A stretch of 64,000 bases of DNA from Candidatus Eisenbergiella stercoravium (GTDB lineage: Bacteria > Bacillota > Clostridia > Lachnospirales > Lachnospiraceae): the NCBI GenBank assembly GCA_019113175.1, contig DXHY01000057.1:1-64000 (forward strand), written 5' to 3'. How positions within the stretch are numbered: the first letter of the stretch is position 1; every line of letters starts with the position of its first letter. Below the pieces are notes generated by a model. The model saw only the letters and a list, made by a program, of their open reading frames with translations. It ran no database searches and was not told the origin of the DNA. A program made the translations under genes and the position numbers. This document shows positions 43,253 to 51,165 of the stretch, one piece after another.

Positions 43253-44116
43253 TCAGCTTGCAGAACACTGTGCGTACTTCTTCGGAGAGATTCCCACAGC
43301 CTTGGTGAAGGCCTTTAAGAAGTTGCTGTAGTCATTGAAGCCGCAGCGCTCACAGGTCTCCGTCACGGAGCAGCCGGAGCTTAACAGGGATTTCGCCACG
43401 GTGATCCGCTTGGCGGTGATGTATTTGTTGATCGTCGTTCCTGTGGCCGCCTTGAAGATCCTGCAAAGGTAAGAGCTGCTCAGGAAAAAGTGGCCGGAAA
43501 GATCTTCAATGCTGAGCGGTGAGCTGATGTTCTGATTGATAAAGGTCAGAATATCATCCACCTGAGTGTGGTATGAGGGTGTTTCCTCCACCTTCCCGTG
43601 GGATTCGGTCCGCTGGTAGAAGATCCGGTTCAAAAAGACCATGAGCTCTGTAAAAACCGCCCGGTCCTCCAGATCGGAGCCGAAGCCGGACAGCCCCGTG
43701 AGCTTATGTACGAAGTAGCGGAACCGGTTCTGCTCCTCCTCAGTCAGATGCAGCTTGTGGGACAGTCCGTCGCTGCGGAAATGGAAGCACAGATTCAGAT
43801 CCGTCTTTTCAGAGCTCAGGGAAGTCAGAAAATCCGGATGAACCGCGATCACAAACCTTTCAAGCACGGCCTGATCGATCTGGGAGAGATAATGGCTCTC
43901 ATACTGATTGATGAAAAAAATGTCGCCCGGCTGGATGTCATAAAAGCGGTTGTCTATCAGAAACTGTTTTCCGCCGGACACCGAATAATAGATTTCATAG
44001 CAGTCATGGATGTGCATTTCCATAGGCTTGTCGTCATTATATAAATGTGCTACCGCAAAGCTCTTGCTTTCCATACAGGACTGCATGGCGAGCTTGCAGG
44101 AACTGAATTCTTTCAT
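43253..44116 (-). CDS. AraC family regulator divergent from kduI
   Basis: The protein is 287 aa. The cupin sensor (KPMEMHIHDCYEIYYSVSGGKQFLIDNRFYDIQPGDIFFINQYESH) has His residues suited to ligand binding. The C-terminal HTH pair is LSIEDLSGHFFLSSSYLCRIFKAATGTTINKYI ... SVTETCERCGFNDYSNFLKAFTKAVGISPKKYA. The start at 44116 has AGAGGATTCCCC; the frame is open to 44197 but that lies in the promoter. Its position facing kduI suggests it activates kduI-kduD, whose promoter lacks a good -35. Confidence 0.92.
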   Translation of the reverse strand: MKEFSSCKLAMQSCMESKSFAVAHLYNDDKPMEMHIHDCYEIYYSVSGGKQFLIDNRFYDIQPGDIFFINQYESHYLSQIDQAVLERFVIAVHPDFLTSLSSEKTDLNLCFHFRSDGLSHKLHLTEEEQNRFRYFVHKLTGLSGFGSDLEDRAVFTELMVFLNRIFYQRTESHGKVEETPSYHTQVDDILTFINQNISSPLSIEDLSGHFFLSSSYLCRIFKAATGTTINKYITAKRITVAKSLLSSGCSVTETCERCGFNDYSNFLKAFTKAVGISPKKYAQCSAS

Positions 44117-44168
44117 GGGGAATCCTCTTCTTTCTGTCAGTAAAACGGATATGGTATCTACCTTCCTT

Positions 44169-44197
44169 AGTATACGATAGAAGTTCAGAATAAGCAA
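44169..44197 (-). promoter_or_regulatory. Promoter of the AraC regulator
   Basis: On the minus strand TTGCTT (plus 44192-44197), 17 bp, TATACT (plus 44169-44174). On the opposite strand TATGAT at 44241-44246 is a likely kduI -10 with no recognisable -35, as expected of an activator-dependent promoter. Confidence 0.72.
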
Positions 44198-44267
44198 GAT
44201 TTTAAAGAAAATAACACAAGAACCGGAATATAAAGAATGCTATGATAGAGTCACAGAGTGGAGCAGC

Positions 44268-44447
44268 GGAAGTCGGCCGGAGGCCGTCTTCCTGGAAGAA
44301 TGACTGGCGTCATTCTTCTCGAAATTCAGTGCTGCCTGCGGCAGCGGAAAGAGAGACGGAAGTCGGCCGGAGGCCGTCTTCCTGGAAGAATGACTGGCGT
44401 CATTCTTCTCAGAATTCAGTGCCGCCTTATGGCGGCAGAAAGAGAGG
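44268..44447 (+). repeat. Two tandem 90-bp palindrome units in the kduI leader
   Basis: Copies at 44268-44357 and 44358-44447 are nearly identical. Each contains GAAGTCGGCC/GGCCGTCTTC, GAAGAATGAC-TGGC-GTCATTCTTC, and a GCC-rich hairpin (GCTGCC-TGC-GGCAGC in copy 1, GCCGCC-TTAT-GGCGGC in copy 2), then GAAAGAGAG. The GCC hairpins differ by compensating changes. The second unit ends at AGAGAGGT, which is the kduI Shine-Dalgarno. The whole block should be transcribed as the kduI 5' leader. Confidence 0.85.
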
Positions 44448-44452
44448 TAGGT

Positions 44453-45316
44453 ATGGAGTTAAGGACAGCGTGCTCACCGAAGGATGTGAAGCACTATACC
44501 ACGGAGCGTCTGCGGGACGAGTTCCTGGTTCAGGGACTGTTTACGCCGGATGAGATTAAGCTGGTTTACAGCCACATCGACCGCATCATTATCGGAGCTG
44601 CTACTCCCGTGAACAAAAAGCTGGTTCTTACAGCCGGGGAGGAGCTTCGTGCAGAATATTTCCTGCAGAGAAGAGAGCTGGGTGTGATCAATATCGGCGG
44701 AGCAGGAAAGATCACGGTAGATGGTAAGGTTTATAATGTAGCGCCCAGAGAGGGCATGTATATCGGAATGGGTTCAAAGGATATTTCCTTTGAGAGTGAG
44801 GATGCAGGAAATCCTGCAAAATTCTATCTGAACAGCGCTCCTGCCCACAGAACCTGCCCGACGGTTCTGATTAAGAGAGAGGGAACTCCCGAGGACGGGG
44901 TTGTGATCATCAAGGATGAGAACAAGGTGGAGCTTGGAAGCCTTGAGGAGTCCAACCACAGAGTGATCTGCAAGTATATTCTTCCCGGACAGGTGGAGAG
45001 CTGCCAGCTTGAGATGGGCATGACCTCCTTAAAGCCCGGCAGTGTATGGAATTCGATGCCCTGTCATACGCATGACAGAAGAATGGAGGTTTATCTCTAC
45101 TTTGATCTTCCGGAGGATGCATTCGTGATGCATTATATGGGAGAACCCACCGAAACCAGACATATCGTGATGCGCAACGAGGAAGCGGTGATTTCTCCGA
45201 GCTGGTCCATCCATTGCGGAAGCGGCACCAGAAACTATACCTTTATCTGGGGCATGGTAGGAGAAAATCAGGATTTCGATGATATGGACGGCGTCGGAAT
45301 GAAGGAGATCATGTAA
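44453..45316 (+). CDS. kduI: 5-dehydro-4-deoxy-D-glucuronate isomerase
   Basis: The protein is 287 aa. It converts 5-keto-4-deoxyuronate (DKI) to 2,5-diketo-3-deoxygluconate (DKII). The double cupin has the zinc site CHTHDRRMEVYLYF plus a later His (SWSIHCGSGTRNY). YTTERLRDEFLVQGLFTPDEIKLVYSHIDRIIIG is the conserved opening. The start at 44453 follows AGAGAGGTAGGT; the frame reads back through the repeats to 44258, but that extension is two copies of repeat-encoded sequence. kduD is 101 bp downstream. Confidence 0.95.
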   Translation: MELRTACSPKDVKHYTTERLRDEFLVQGLFTPDEIKLVYSHIDRIIIGAATPVNKKLVLTAGEELRAEYFLQRRELGVINIGGAGKITVDGKVYNVAPREGMYIGMGSKDISFESEDAGNPAKFYLNSAPAHRTCPTVLIKREGTPEDGVVIIKDENKVELGSLEESNHRVICKYILPGQVESCQLEMGMTSLKPGSVWNSMPCHTHDRRMEVYLYFDLPEDAFVMHYMGEPTETRHIVMRNEEAVISPSWSIHCGSGTRNYTFIWGMVGENQDFDDMDGVGMKEIM

Positions 45317-45331
45317 GCTATTTTGTCAAAT

Positions 45332-45369
45332 CCCGGACGCCCGTATAAAACTGTAATGGCAGGCGTCCG
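45332..45369 (+). other. Stem-loop between kduI and kduD
   Basis: CCGGACGCC (45332-45340) and GGCGTCCGG (45361-45369) close a 20-nt loop without a following T run. It may stabilise or process the kduI-kduD message. It is not a clear terminator. Confidence 0.5.
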
Positions 45370-45417
45370 GTGAAATAAATACGTCTTATGACGAAATAAA
45401 CAAGGAGGAACATTATC

Positions 45418-46221
45418 ATGGGAATTTTAAACAGCTTTTCACTGGAAGGCAAAGTTGCTCTGGTAACGGGAGCTTCCTACGGAATCGGCTTTGCAATTGC
45501 ATCCGCTTATGCTGAGGCGGGAGCTACCATCGTATTCAACGATATCAAGCAGGAACTGGTGGACAAGGGTCTTGCCGCTTATAAGGAAAAAGGCATCGAT
45601 GCACACGGCTATGTGTGCGACGTAACGGATGAAGAGGCCGTAAACGCTCTGGTAAAGAAGATTGAAGAAGAAGTGGGAACCATCGACATTCTGGTAAACA
45701 ATGCCGGAATCATCAAACGTATTCCCATGCTGGAGATGAGCGCGGAAGCGTTCCGTCAGGTTATCGACGTTGATCTGAACGCTCCGTTCATCGTATCCAA
45801 AGCCGTTATCCCGGGAATGATCAAAAAGGGACACGGCAAGATCATCAACATCTGTTCCATGATGAGTGAGCTGGGCAGAGAGACCGTTTCCGCTTATGCT
45901 GCTGCAAAGGGCGGCCTGAAGATGCTCACCAGAAACATCGCTTCCGAGTACGGCGAGTACAACATCCAGTGCAACGGCATTGGACCTGGCTACATCGCTA
46001 CTCCTCAGACGGCTCCTCTTCGTGAGATCCAGCCTGATGGAAGCAGACATCCCTTCGATCAGTTCATCATTGCAAAGACTCCGGCTGCCCGCTGGGGAGA
46101 TACCTCTGATCTGCAGGGACCTGCCGTATTCCTGGCATCCGACGCTTCCAACTTCGTGAACGGACACGTTCTGTATGTGGACGGCGGTATCCTGGCTTAT
46201 ATCGGAAAACAGCCCCAGTAA
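45418..46221 (+). CDS. kduD: 2-deoxy-D-gluconate 3-dehydrogenase / DKII reductase, SDR family
   Basis: The protein is 267 aa. It reduces 2,5-diketo-3-deoxygluconate to KDG with NAD(P)H. Cofactor motif GASYGIG, NNAG, catalytic Ser in NICSMMSELG, and YAAAKGG (Tyr-x-x-x-Lys) are all present. Gluconate 5-dehydrogenase is a close relative, but the place behind kduI decides for KduD. RBS is AAGGAGGAACATTATC. A terminator follows 20 bp after the stop. Confidence 0.92.
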   Translation: MGILNSFSLEGKVALVTGASYGIGFAIASAYAEAGATIVFNDIKQELVDKGLAAYKEKGIDAHGYVCDVTDEEAVNALVKKIEEEVGTIDILVNNAGIIKRIPMLEMSAEAFRQVIDVDLNAPFIVSKAVIPGMIKKGHGKIINICSMMSELGRETVSAYAAAKGGLKMLTRNIASEYGEYNIQCNGIGPGYIATPQTAPLREIQPDGSRHPFDQFIIAKTPAARWGDTSDLQGPAVFLASDASNFVNGHVLYVDGGILAYIGKQPQ

Positions 46222-46241
46222 AAGACACTGGTTGGACATGG

Positions 46242-46276
46242 AAAGCCTTTCCGCATCTGGTGCGGAAAGGCTTTTT
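46242..46276 (+). terminator. Intrinsic terminator after kduD
   Basis: AAAGCCTTTCCGCA (46242-46255) and TGCGGAAAGGCTTT (46261-46274), loop of 5 nt, with a T run. It lies just before the palindrome array at 46285. Confidence 0.92.
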
Positions 46277-46284
46277 CAGAATAT

Positions 46285-46408
46285 GCCGCCGAAGGCGGCA
46301 GCACGAACCTTGTTCGTGCCAGAAAGGGGCGGAAGATGGCCTGTGGCCATCTTCCCGGAAGAATCACTTCGTGATTCTTCTTCAGAATAGAATGCCGCCT
46401 ACGGCGGC
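46285..46408 (+). repeat. Five-module palindrome array before the discoidin-like gene
   Basis: In order: GCCGCC-GAA-GGCGGC (46285-46299), GCACGAAC/GTTCGTGC (46301-46319), GGAAGATGGCC-TGT-GGCCATCTTCC (46331-46355), GAAGAATCAC-TTC-GTGATTCTTC (46358-46380) and GCCGCC-TAC-GGCGGC (46394-46408). GAAAGAGAGG, the SD of the next gene, follows at once. Compared with the 44.3-kb copies, both arms have changed together (GTCGGCC to GATGGCC with GGCCGTC to GGCCATC; AATGAC to AATCAC with GTCATT to GTGATT). Confidence 0.85.
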
Positions 46409-46424
46409 GGAAAGAGAGGGTAAA

Positions 46425-47207
46425 ATGTTTACAATCAAATGGATTGGGCCGGACGGCAGTCTGAAGGCGCAGGATAACGGAGAGGAAGAAGCGCGCCTTG
46501 TGGTAGACGGGGAATATGAAGAGGGCGACAGACTTATCGTGGAAAGCACGCAGGAAGCGGTATACGCATGGCTTCAGATTGAGGACGCGCTGGGAAAATC
46601 ACTGGTCTATCTGAAGGGCAGCTATGAATACCGGATTCCCTTTGGGGAAAAGAGAATCTGTTATTCGCCCAGAGCCTTTACGGGAGAGAAGCATCTGGTG
46701 ACGGTAAGAAAGGCACAGGAGACGGATGTTCATGCATACAGAAACCTGGCGCTGAACGTGAACGACCAGCATGGAAATATGGTCTGCTTCCCGCGGGCGC
46801 ATGCGAATGTGGAAACGAGGGGAGAATCCGTATTTGCGGCGATGAACGCCATTGACGGGGTGACGGAGAACCGTTCGCACGGCGCCTGGCCGTATGCCTC
46901 CTGGGGAATCAACATGCAGGACGACGCAGAGCTGACGCTGGAGTTCGGAAGACCGGTTGAGGTGGATAAAGTGGTTCTTTACACGAGAGCGGATTTCCCG
47001 CACGACAACTGGTGGGTGGACGGAAAGCTTACCTTCTCGGACGGCAGCAGCATGCAGCTTCCCATGGAAAAATCGGTTCTGCCTCATGTTTTCACCTTTG
47101 AAAAGAAAAGGATTGAGTGGCTGAAGCTGGGTGAGCTGATCAAGGCGGACGATCCTTCGCCTTTCCCGGCTCTGACGCAGATTGAAGTGTATGGAAGCGA
47201 CATCTGA
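46425..47207 (+). CDS. Discoidin/CBM-like beta-sandwich protein of the uronate cluster
   Basis: The protein is 260 aa with no signal peptide and no catalytic motif that I recognise. Residues 1-95 form a small beta domain. From about 105, NLALNVNDQHG ... VFAAMNAIDGVTENRSHGAWPYASWGINMQDDAELTLEFGRPVEVDKVVLYTRADFPHDNWW resembles an F5/8-type (discoidin) carbohydrate-binding fold. The start at 46425 follows GAAAGAGAGGGTAAA. It is 31 bp before the lyase gene and probably helps bind the glycan, although a cytoplasmic CBM is unusual. Confidence 0.65.
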   Translation: MFTIKWIGPDGSLKAQDNGEEEARLVVDGEYEEGDRLIVESTQEAVYAWLQIEDALGKSLVYLKGSYEYRIPFGEKRICYSPRAFTGEKHLVTVRKAQETDVHAYRNLALNVNDQHGNMVCFPRAHANVETRGESVFAAMNAIDGVTENRSHGAWPYASWGINMQDDAELTLEFGRPVEVDKVVLYTRADFPHDNWWVDGKLTFSDGSSMQLPMEKSVLPHVFTFEKKRIEWLKLGELIKADDPSPFPALTQIEVYGSDI

Positions 47208-47238
47208 AAAAGGTCAGGTTTTCTGAAAGGAGTCAGGT

Positions 47239-49002
47239 ATGCAGGAGGAGCTTAGGACTTTTTTGGATCAATATATGGACTGCATCCGGAAAAATGCCGC
47301 TGAGATGATGGATAAGGCCATGCCGGAGGCGGATGAGGAACTGTTTTCTCTGTTTGAGAAAACGGGAAACCGGCTTCGCTATGAAGAAGTTTATTTTTAC
47401 CGCAGGAAATATCTGGCGGTGTTTGGCTGTCTTGCTATTCTGGATGGAGACGAAAAATATGTGACAAAGCTTGTTGAGGTTCTGAAAGGAATCTGCAGTG
47501 AGGAATGCTGGGCGCTGCCGGCTCACGTCCACCGGGATACGGATCCCGGCTGGCGGATCTGCGTGGATCTGTTTGCGTCTGAGACGGGACAGGCGCTGGC
47601 GGAAATTATCAGTCTGGCTGGAGACAGGCTGCCGGAAGATGTGAAGCAGCTGGTGCGGGAAAATATTTTCCGCAGAGTGATGGATCCGTTCCTGGAGAGC
47701 ACTCCGCCCTATCGTCCCTGGGAAGGTGCGGATCACAACTGGAACGCGGTCTGCGGCGGCAATATCGGCTGTATCGGTATGTACCTGATGCAGGATGAGC
47801 CGGAGAAGCTGAATGCGCTCCTGGAACGGCTGCAGGCTTCCCTGACACATTATATTGACGGATTCGCGGAGGATGGAGCCTGTATGGAGGGCCTGGATTA
47901 TTTTTCCTATGGCTTCGGCTATTATGTGGGCTTTGCGGAAATGCTGCTGCGCCATACGAATGGGAAAACGGATCTGCTGGCTCAGGAGAAATGTCATAAA
48001 ATTGCGCTGTTCCAGCAGAAATGCTATTTCCCCTCCGGAAGGACGCTCAGCTTTTCCGATGGCAGCAGTCATGGAAATTATCAGATGGGCCTGACCTGTT
48101 ATCTGGCGACGCGTTATCCGGATGTAGTGATCCCTCCCGTATCTGTGGCACGCGGCTTTGAAGGAGATTCCTGCTTCCGATTCATGTGCAATCTCCGGGA
48201 TGTGCTCTGGACGCGGGATTATCTGAAGAAAGAAGAAAAGAAGCAGGCAGCGTCGGAGGGAGACGGAGCAGGCGGCAAGTCCGAAAACGGAAAGAACGCG
48301 GAAGCGGTGATGGTGCTGCCCGCGGCGCAGTGGAATATCATTCATGGAAAAAGCGGAGGAGGGATGGCCTGCAAGGGCGGACATAACGGGGAGCCGCACA
48401 ATCACAACGATGTGGGAAGCTTCCTTTATCTGCTGGGAGATGAAATGCTCCTGACCGATCTGGGGGCCGGAGAATATACGAAGCAGTACTTTGGACCGGA
48501 ACGCTATCAGATCCTCTGCAACAGCTCCTTCGGGCACAGTGTGCCGATCCTGGACGGAGAGGGACAGAAGGCCGGAGCCGAATATGGCTGCAGCAGCTTT
48601 GCGGTGGATGAAAAAGGCGGCTGTGAGATTCATTTTGCAGGTGCTTACGGCGACAGCCGGATCAAAGAACTCGTCCGGAATTTTTCCTATGATCCGGAAA
48701 CGGAGGTGCTGGAGATTTCGGATGAACTGGAGGCGGAAGGCGACATGCCGCTGTGGGAGAATCTGGTGACCCAGTACCGTCCTGAGATTCGTAACGGCCA
48801 GGTGTGGATAACCGGAGAAAAATACGCATGCCGTGTGGAAACGCAGGATGCAGCAGGCGGCTTTCTGGTAGAGGAAAAGAAGAATTCTTCCCATAAGGGA
48901 ATACTGGAAAATGTGTACTGTATATCCTGGGAGGTGCCGGCTGAAAGCGGAAATCGCGGAATAAGGAGATGCCGGTTCCGGATTGTTCCTGAGACAAAGT
49001 AA
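47239..49002 (+). CDS. Heparinase II/III-like polysaccharide lyase family protein
   Basis: The protein is 587 aa. An N-terminal alpha-toroid (about 1-330; DPGWRICVDLF, PYRPWEGADHNWNAVCGGNIGCIGMYL) is followed by the heparinase II/III beta-sandwich with ACKGGHNGEPHNHNDVGSFLYLLGDEMLLTDLGAGEYT; the first His of the HNHND patch is residue 387. Lyases of this fold cut uronate-containing glycans by beta-elimination, producing the unsaturated end that GH88 removes. No signal peptide is seen, so it would act on imported oligosaccharides. A Lys/Gly-rich insertion is present near residues 335-355. Substrate is not determinable. Confidence 0.82.
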   Translation: MQEELRTFLDQYMDCIRKNAAEMMDKAMPEADEELFSLFEKTGNRLRYEEVYFYRRKYLAVFGCLAILDGDEKYVTKLVEVLKGICSEECWALPAHVHRDTDPGWRICVDLFASETGQALAEIISLAGDRLPEDVKQLVRENIFRRVMDPFLESTPPYRPWEGADHNWNAVCGGNIGCIGMYLMQDEPEKLNALLERLQASLTHYIDGFAEDGACMEGLDYFSYGFGYYVGFAEMLLRHTNGKTDLLAQEKCHKIALFQQKCYFPSGRTLSFSDGSSHGNYQMGLTCYLATRYPDVVIPPVSVARGFEGDSCFRFMCNLRDVLWTRDYLKKEEKKQAASEGDGAGGKSENGKNAEAVMVLPAAQWNIIHGKSGGGMACKGGHNGEPHNHNDVGSFLYLLGDEMLLTDLGAGEYTKQYFGPERYQILCNSSFGHSVPILDGEGQKAGAEYGCSSFAVDEKGGCEIHFAGAYGDSRIKELVRNFSYDPETEVLEISDELEAEGDMPLWENLVTQYRPEIRNGQVWITGEKYACRVETQDAAGGFLVEEKKNSSHKGILENVYCISWEVPAESGNRGIRRCRFRIVPETK

Positions 49003-49107
49003 GCGGATAAGGGAAGCTTTGTTATTCGGATTTCAGAGTTTCCCCGATGTTACAGATGATGAAAGAATATGCCGCCGGGGAAGAAGACGGCAGAAATGGA
49101 GGAAAGT

Positions 49108-49419
49108 ATGATCAAGGGATTTAAAATGAAGCTGTATGAAGGACAGGAGGAGGAGTACGAAAGACGCCACAATCTGCTCTGGCCGGAAATGAAGGATATG
49201 ATTCATGAGCACGGCGGAAAGAACTATACCATTTTTCTGGATAAGGAGACACTGACCCTGTTCGGCTATATCGAGATTGAGGATGAAGAACTCTGGGCCA
49301 AAGGAGCGGATACTGCCATCAATCGGAAATGGTGGGACTACATGGCTGACATTATGGAGACCAATCCGGATAACAGCCCGGTGAGCATCGATCTGAAAAC
49401 AGTGTTCCATCTGGATTGA
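49108..49419 (+). CDS. rhaM: L-rhamnose mutarotase
   Basis: The protein is 103 aa, the family length. It interconverts the anomers of L-rhamnose. YERRHNLLWPEMKDMIHEHGGKNYTIFLD and the C-terminal WWDYMADIMETNPDNSP match the family, including the His and Trp residues of the sugar site. The start at 49108 has GGAGGAAAGT. It is the last gene before a strong terminator. Its presence suggests that the glycan contains rhamnose, although rhaA, rhaB and rhaD are not in the window. Confidence 0.93.
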   Translation: MIKGFKMKLYEGQEEEYERRHNLLWPEMKDMIHEHGGKNYTIFLDKETLTLFGYIEIEDEELWAKGADTAINRKWWDYMADIMETNPDNSPVSIDLKTVFHLD

Positions 49420-49466
49420 TGAAAGGAGAAACAGGCGGGGCTTTGAATGAGTCCATGCAGCGGTAC

Positions 49467-49513
49467 AAAACGGAGCCGGCACGCTTTCTGACAGGCGTGC
49501 CAGCTCCGTTTTT
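49467..49513 (+). terminator. Intrinsic terminator after rhaM
   Basis: GGAGC-GGCACGC (49472-49484, small bulge) pairs with GCGTGCC-GCTCC (49495-49507). Five Ts follow. It also lies between the convergent rhaM and transglutaminase genes. Confidence 0.88.
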
Positions 49514-49561
49514 ATCCTCTCACGTATGGGGCGGGCATGATCCTGCCCCGCCAGAGGAAGC

Positions 49562-50986
49562 TCAGCCCCGACGGATGGAGCGGACATCGATGATCTCATG
49601 AAAATAGTCAAACTGTCCGGAAAGCAGGCCCTTTCCGCCAATTTCACATTCTCCCACCTGGTTGTCGTAAGGATCGGCGCGGAGTCCGGACCTGGGCGGG
49701 AAAAGAGGAGCCTGAAAATCCGTGTTCGCAACCATCCGGAAGGGATCCAGATTGCCGAAGTAGAAGGCGTGCCGTTCCGTTTCACCTGCCCGGAAGGCGC
49801 TTCCGCCAAAGGAAGGATCCGCATACAGCCAGCCATAGTACGGAATGAAAAACTGTGCCCAGTCGTGCGGGCCGACGGAAACCGGCGTTACGGAGAGACC
49901 GGACTGCCAGCGCGCGGGGATTCCGGCGATGCGGCACATGGTGATGAACAGAAGGGCCTGCACGCCGCAGTCTCCTCTGCGGTTAACTGCGCAGGATTCC
50001 GCGATATCATCCAGAAGAAGATATTCCGGCATGTAGGAATATTTCACCCGGGTGGTGATGAAATCATAAATTTTCTTCGCGCGGATCAGAGGATTGGTTT
50101 CCCGGCCTGCAACGCGCGCGGTGAGAGCGCGCAGATAAGGAGTAAAACGGATATGCGGAAGGAGCTGTCCCGTATCGAAATCCGGCAGACTGTCGGAAAC
50201 GAGGTCAGGATTCAGTTCCACGTAGCGGACGATGCTGTCGTATTCATATTCCACCCAGAAGGTATCATTTTCTTCCGGTATTTCCCGGAAAGCAACGGTT
50301 CTTGCGGGAGCGTCCGCCGGACTGAGAAAAGCGGGACGATGTCCCGTATTCAGAATACGGACATTACAGGTGGGAGCGCTTTCCTTTGGAACAGGGAGAT
50401 GAACGAGGATTTCTTTTCCGGGTTCAAAAAATTCATCACGGATGCGCAGGCCCGCCTTCAGGTGAATGCGGTATTTCAGGGATCCGTTCTCCTTTAAAAG
50501 CTGGATGGTCTTATTGCGGAAAAGACTGCGGGAAGCGGTCTCTTCGGCGAGCCGGGGATCTGCCCGTCCGGCGAGGACGGCGTCCGTGGACGTGAGCGTT
50601 TCCCAGAAACGATGAAAATACCGTTTCTGGCCGTCAATGAAAATGAAATCAATCCGTCCGTTCCTTTCCAGAGCGTCAAATTCCTCTCCGGAGAAGTCCG
50701 GAATCTGACGGCGGATGAGGGAAAGGGCATCGGAAAGGGTATAGGGATATTCTTCCGGAAGCCGGGAAAGACGTACAAGTTCCAGTTCCAGCCTGGCTTT
50801 CTGCATCGGTTCCTCCCGGACGGAGGGGACGGAAAGCAGAAAACGGATGCGTTCCTGCGCTTCCTTCAGACATCCGGCCTGAATCAGGCGGCTGACATCA
50901 GCCGGAAGAGGAACGGACAGGGACAGGATGGTATGTAACTCTGAGAATTCGGGAAATGCAGGAGTCTGGTCTTTCTGAGTGTTCAT
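49562..50986 (-). CDS. Transglutaminase-like domain protein
   Basis: The protein is 474 aa with no signal peptide. The C-terminal domain from about 295 has the papain-like triad Cys (NRRGDCGVQALLFITMCRIAGIPARW), His (SVGPHDWAQFFIP) and Asp (LYADPSFGG). The N-terminal 280 residues are a helical part followed by a probable Ig-like/beta domain. Such proteins are peptidases or amidases more often than cross-linkers. The start at 50986 follows AAAGGATC; the frame is open to 51073. It is convergent with rhaM and alone on its strand. Confidence 0.85.
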   Translation of the reverse strand: MNTQKDQTPAFPEFSELHTILSLSVPLPADVSRLIQAGCLKEAQERIRFLLSVPSVREEPMQKARLELELVRLSRLPEEYPYTLSDALSLIRRQIPDFSGEEFDALERNGRIDFIFIDGQKRYFHRFWETLTSTDAVLAGRADPRLAEETASRSLFRNKTIQLLKENGSLKYRIHLKAGLRIRDEFFEPGKEILVHLPVPKESAPTCNVRILNTGHRPAFLSPADAPARTVAFREIPEENDTFWVEYEYDSIVRYVELNPDLVSDSLPDFDTGQLLPHIRFTPYLRALTARVAGRETNPLIRAKKIYDFITTRVKYSYMPEYLLLDDIAESCAVNRRGDCGVQALLFITMCRIAGIPARWQSGLSVTPVSVGPHDWAQFFIPYYGWLYADPSFGGSAFRAGETERHAFYFGNLDPFRMVANTDFQAPLFPPRSGLRADPYDNQVGECEIGGKGLLSGQFDYFHEIIDVRSIRRG

Positions 50987-51165
50987 GGATGATCCTTTCC
51001 TTTGCAGCATTTGTCGGATTACGCTTTGCGCAATCATTGTATCACAATGCCGGACAAAGGAAAAGAGGGGCATTGTCCGTTATGGACAATGCCCCGGCAG
51101 AAGCTGCAGGAGTATCAGTCCGGAAAAAAGAGGCCGGCGCCGGGCCGGTTCAGCGGCATGCCGGA

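Noticed and set aside
44268-44447. CRISPR-like repeat
   Set aside because: There are only two long adjacent units without unique spacers and no cas genes; each unit is a chain of hairpins.
44258-44452. N-terminal extension of KduI through the 90-bp repeats
   Set aside because: The extension only translates the two repeat copies. The canonical KduI start follows an SD at 44453, and the repeat belongs to a non-coding family.
46260-46424. N-terminal extension of the discoidin-like protein
   Set aside because: It reads through the palindrome array and terminator arm; a proper SD and ATG exist at 46425.
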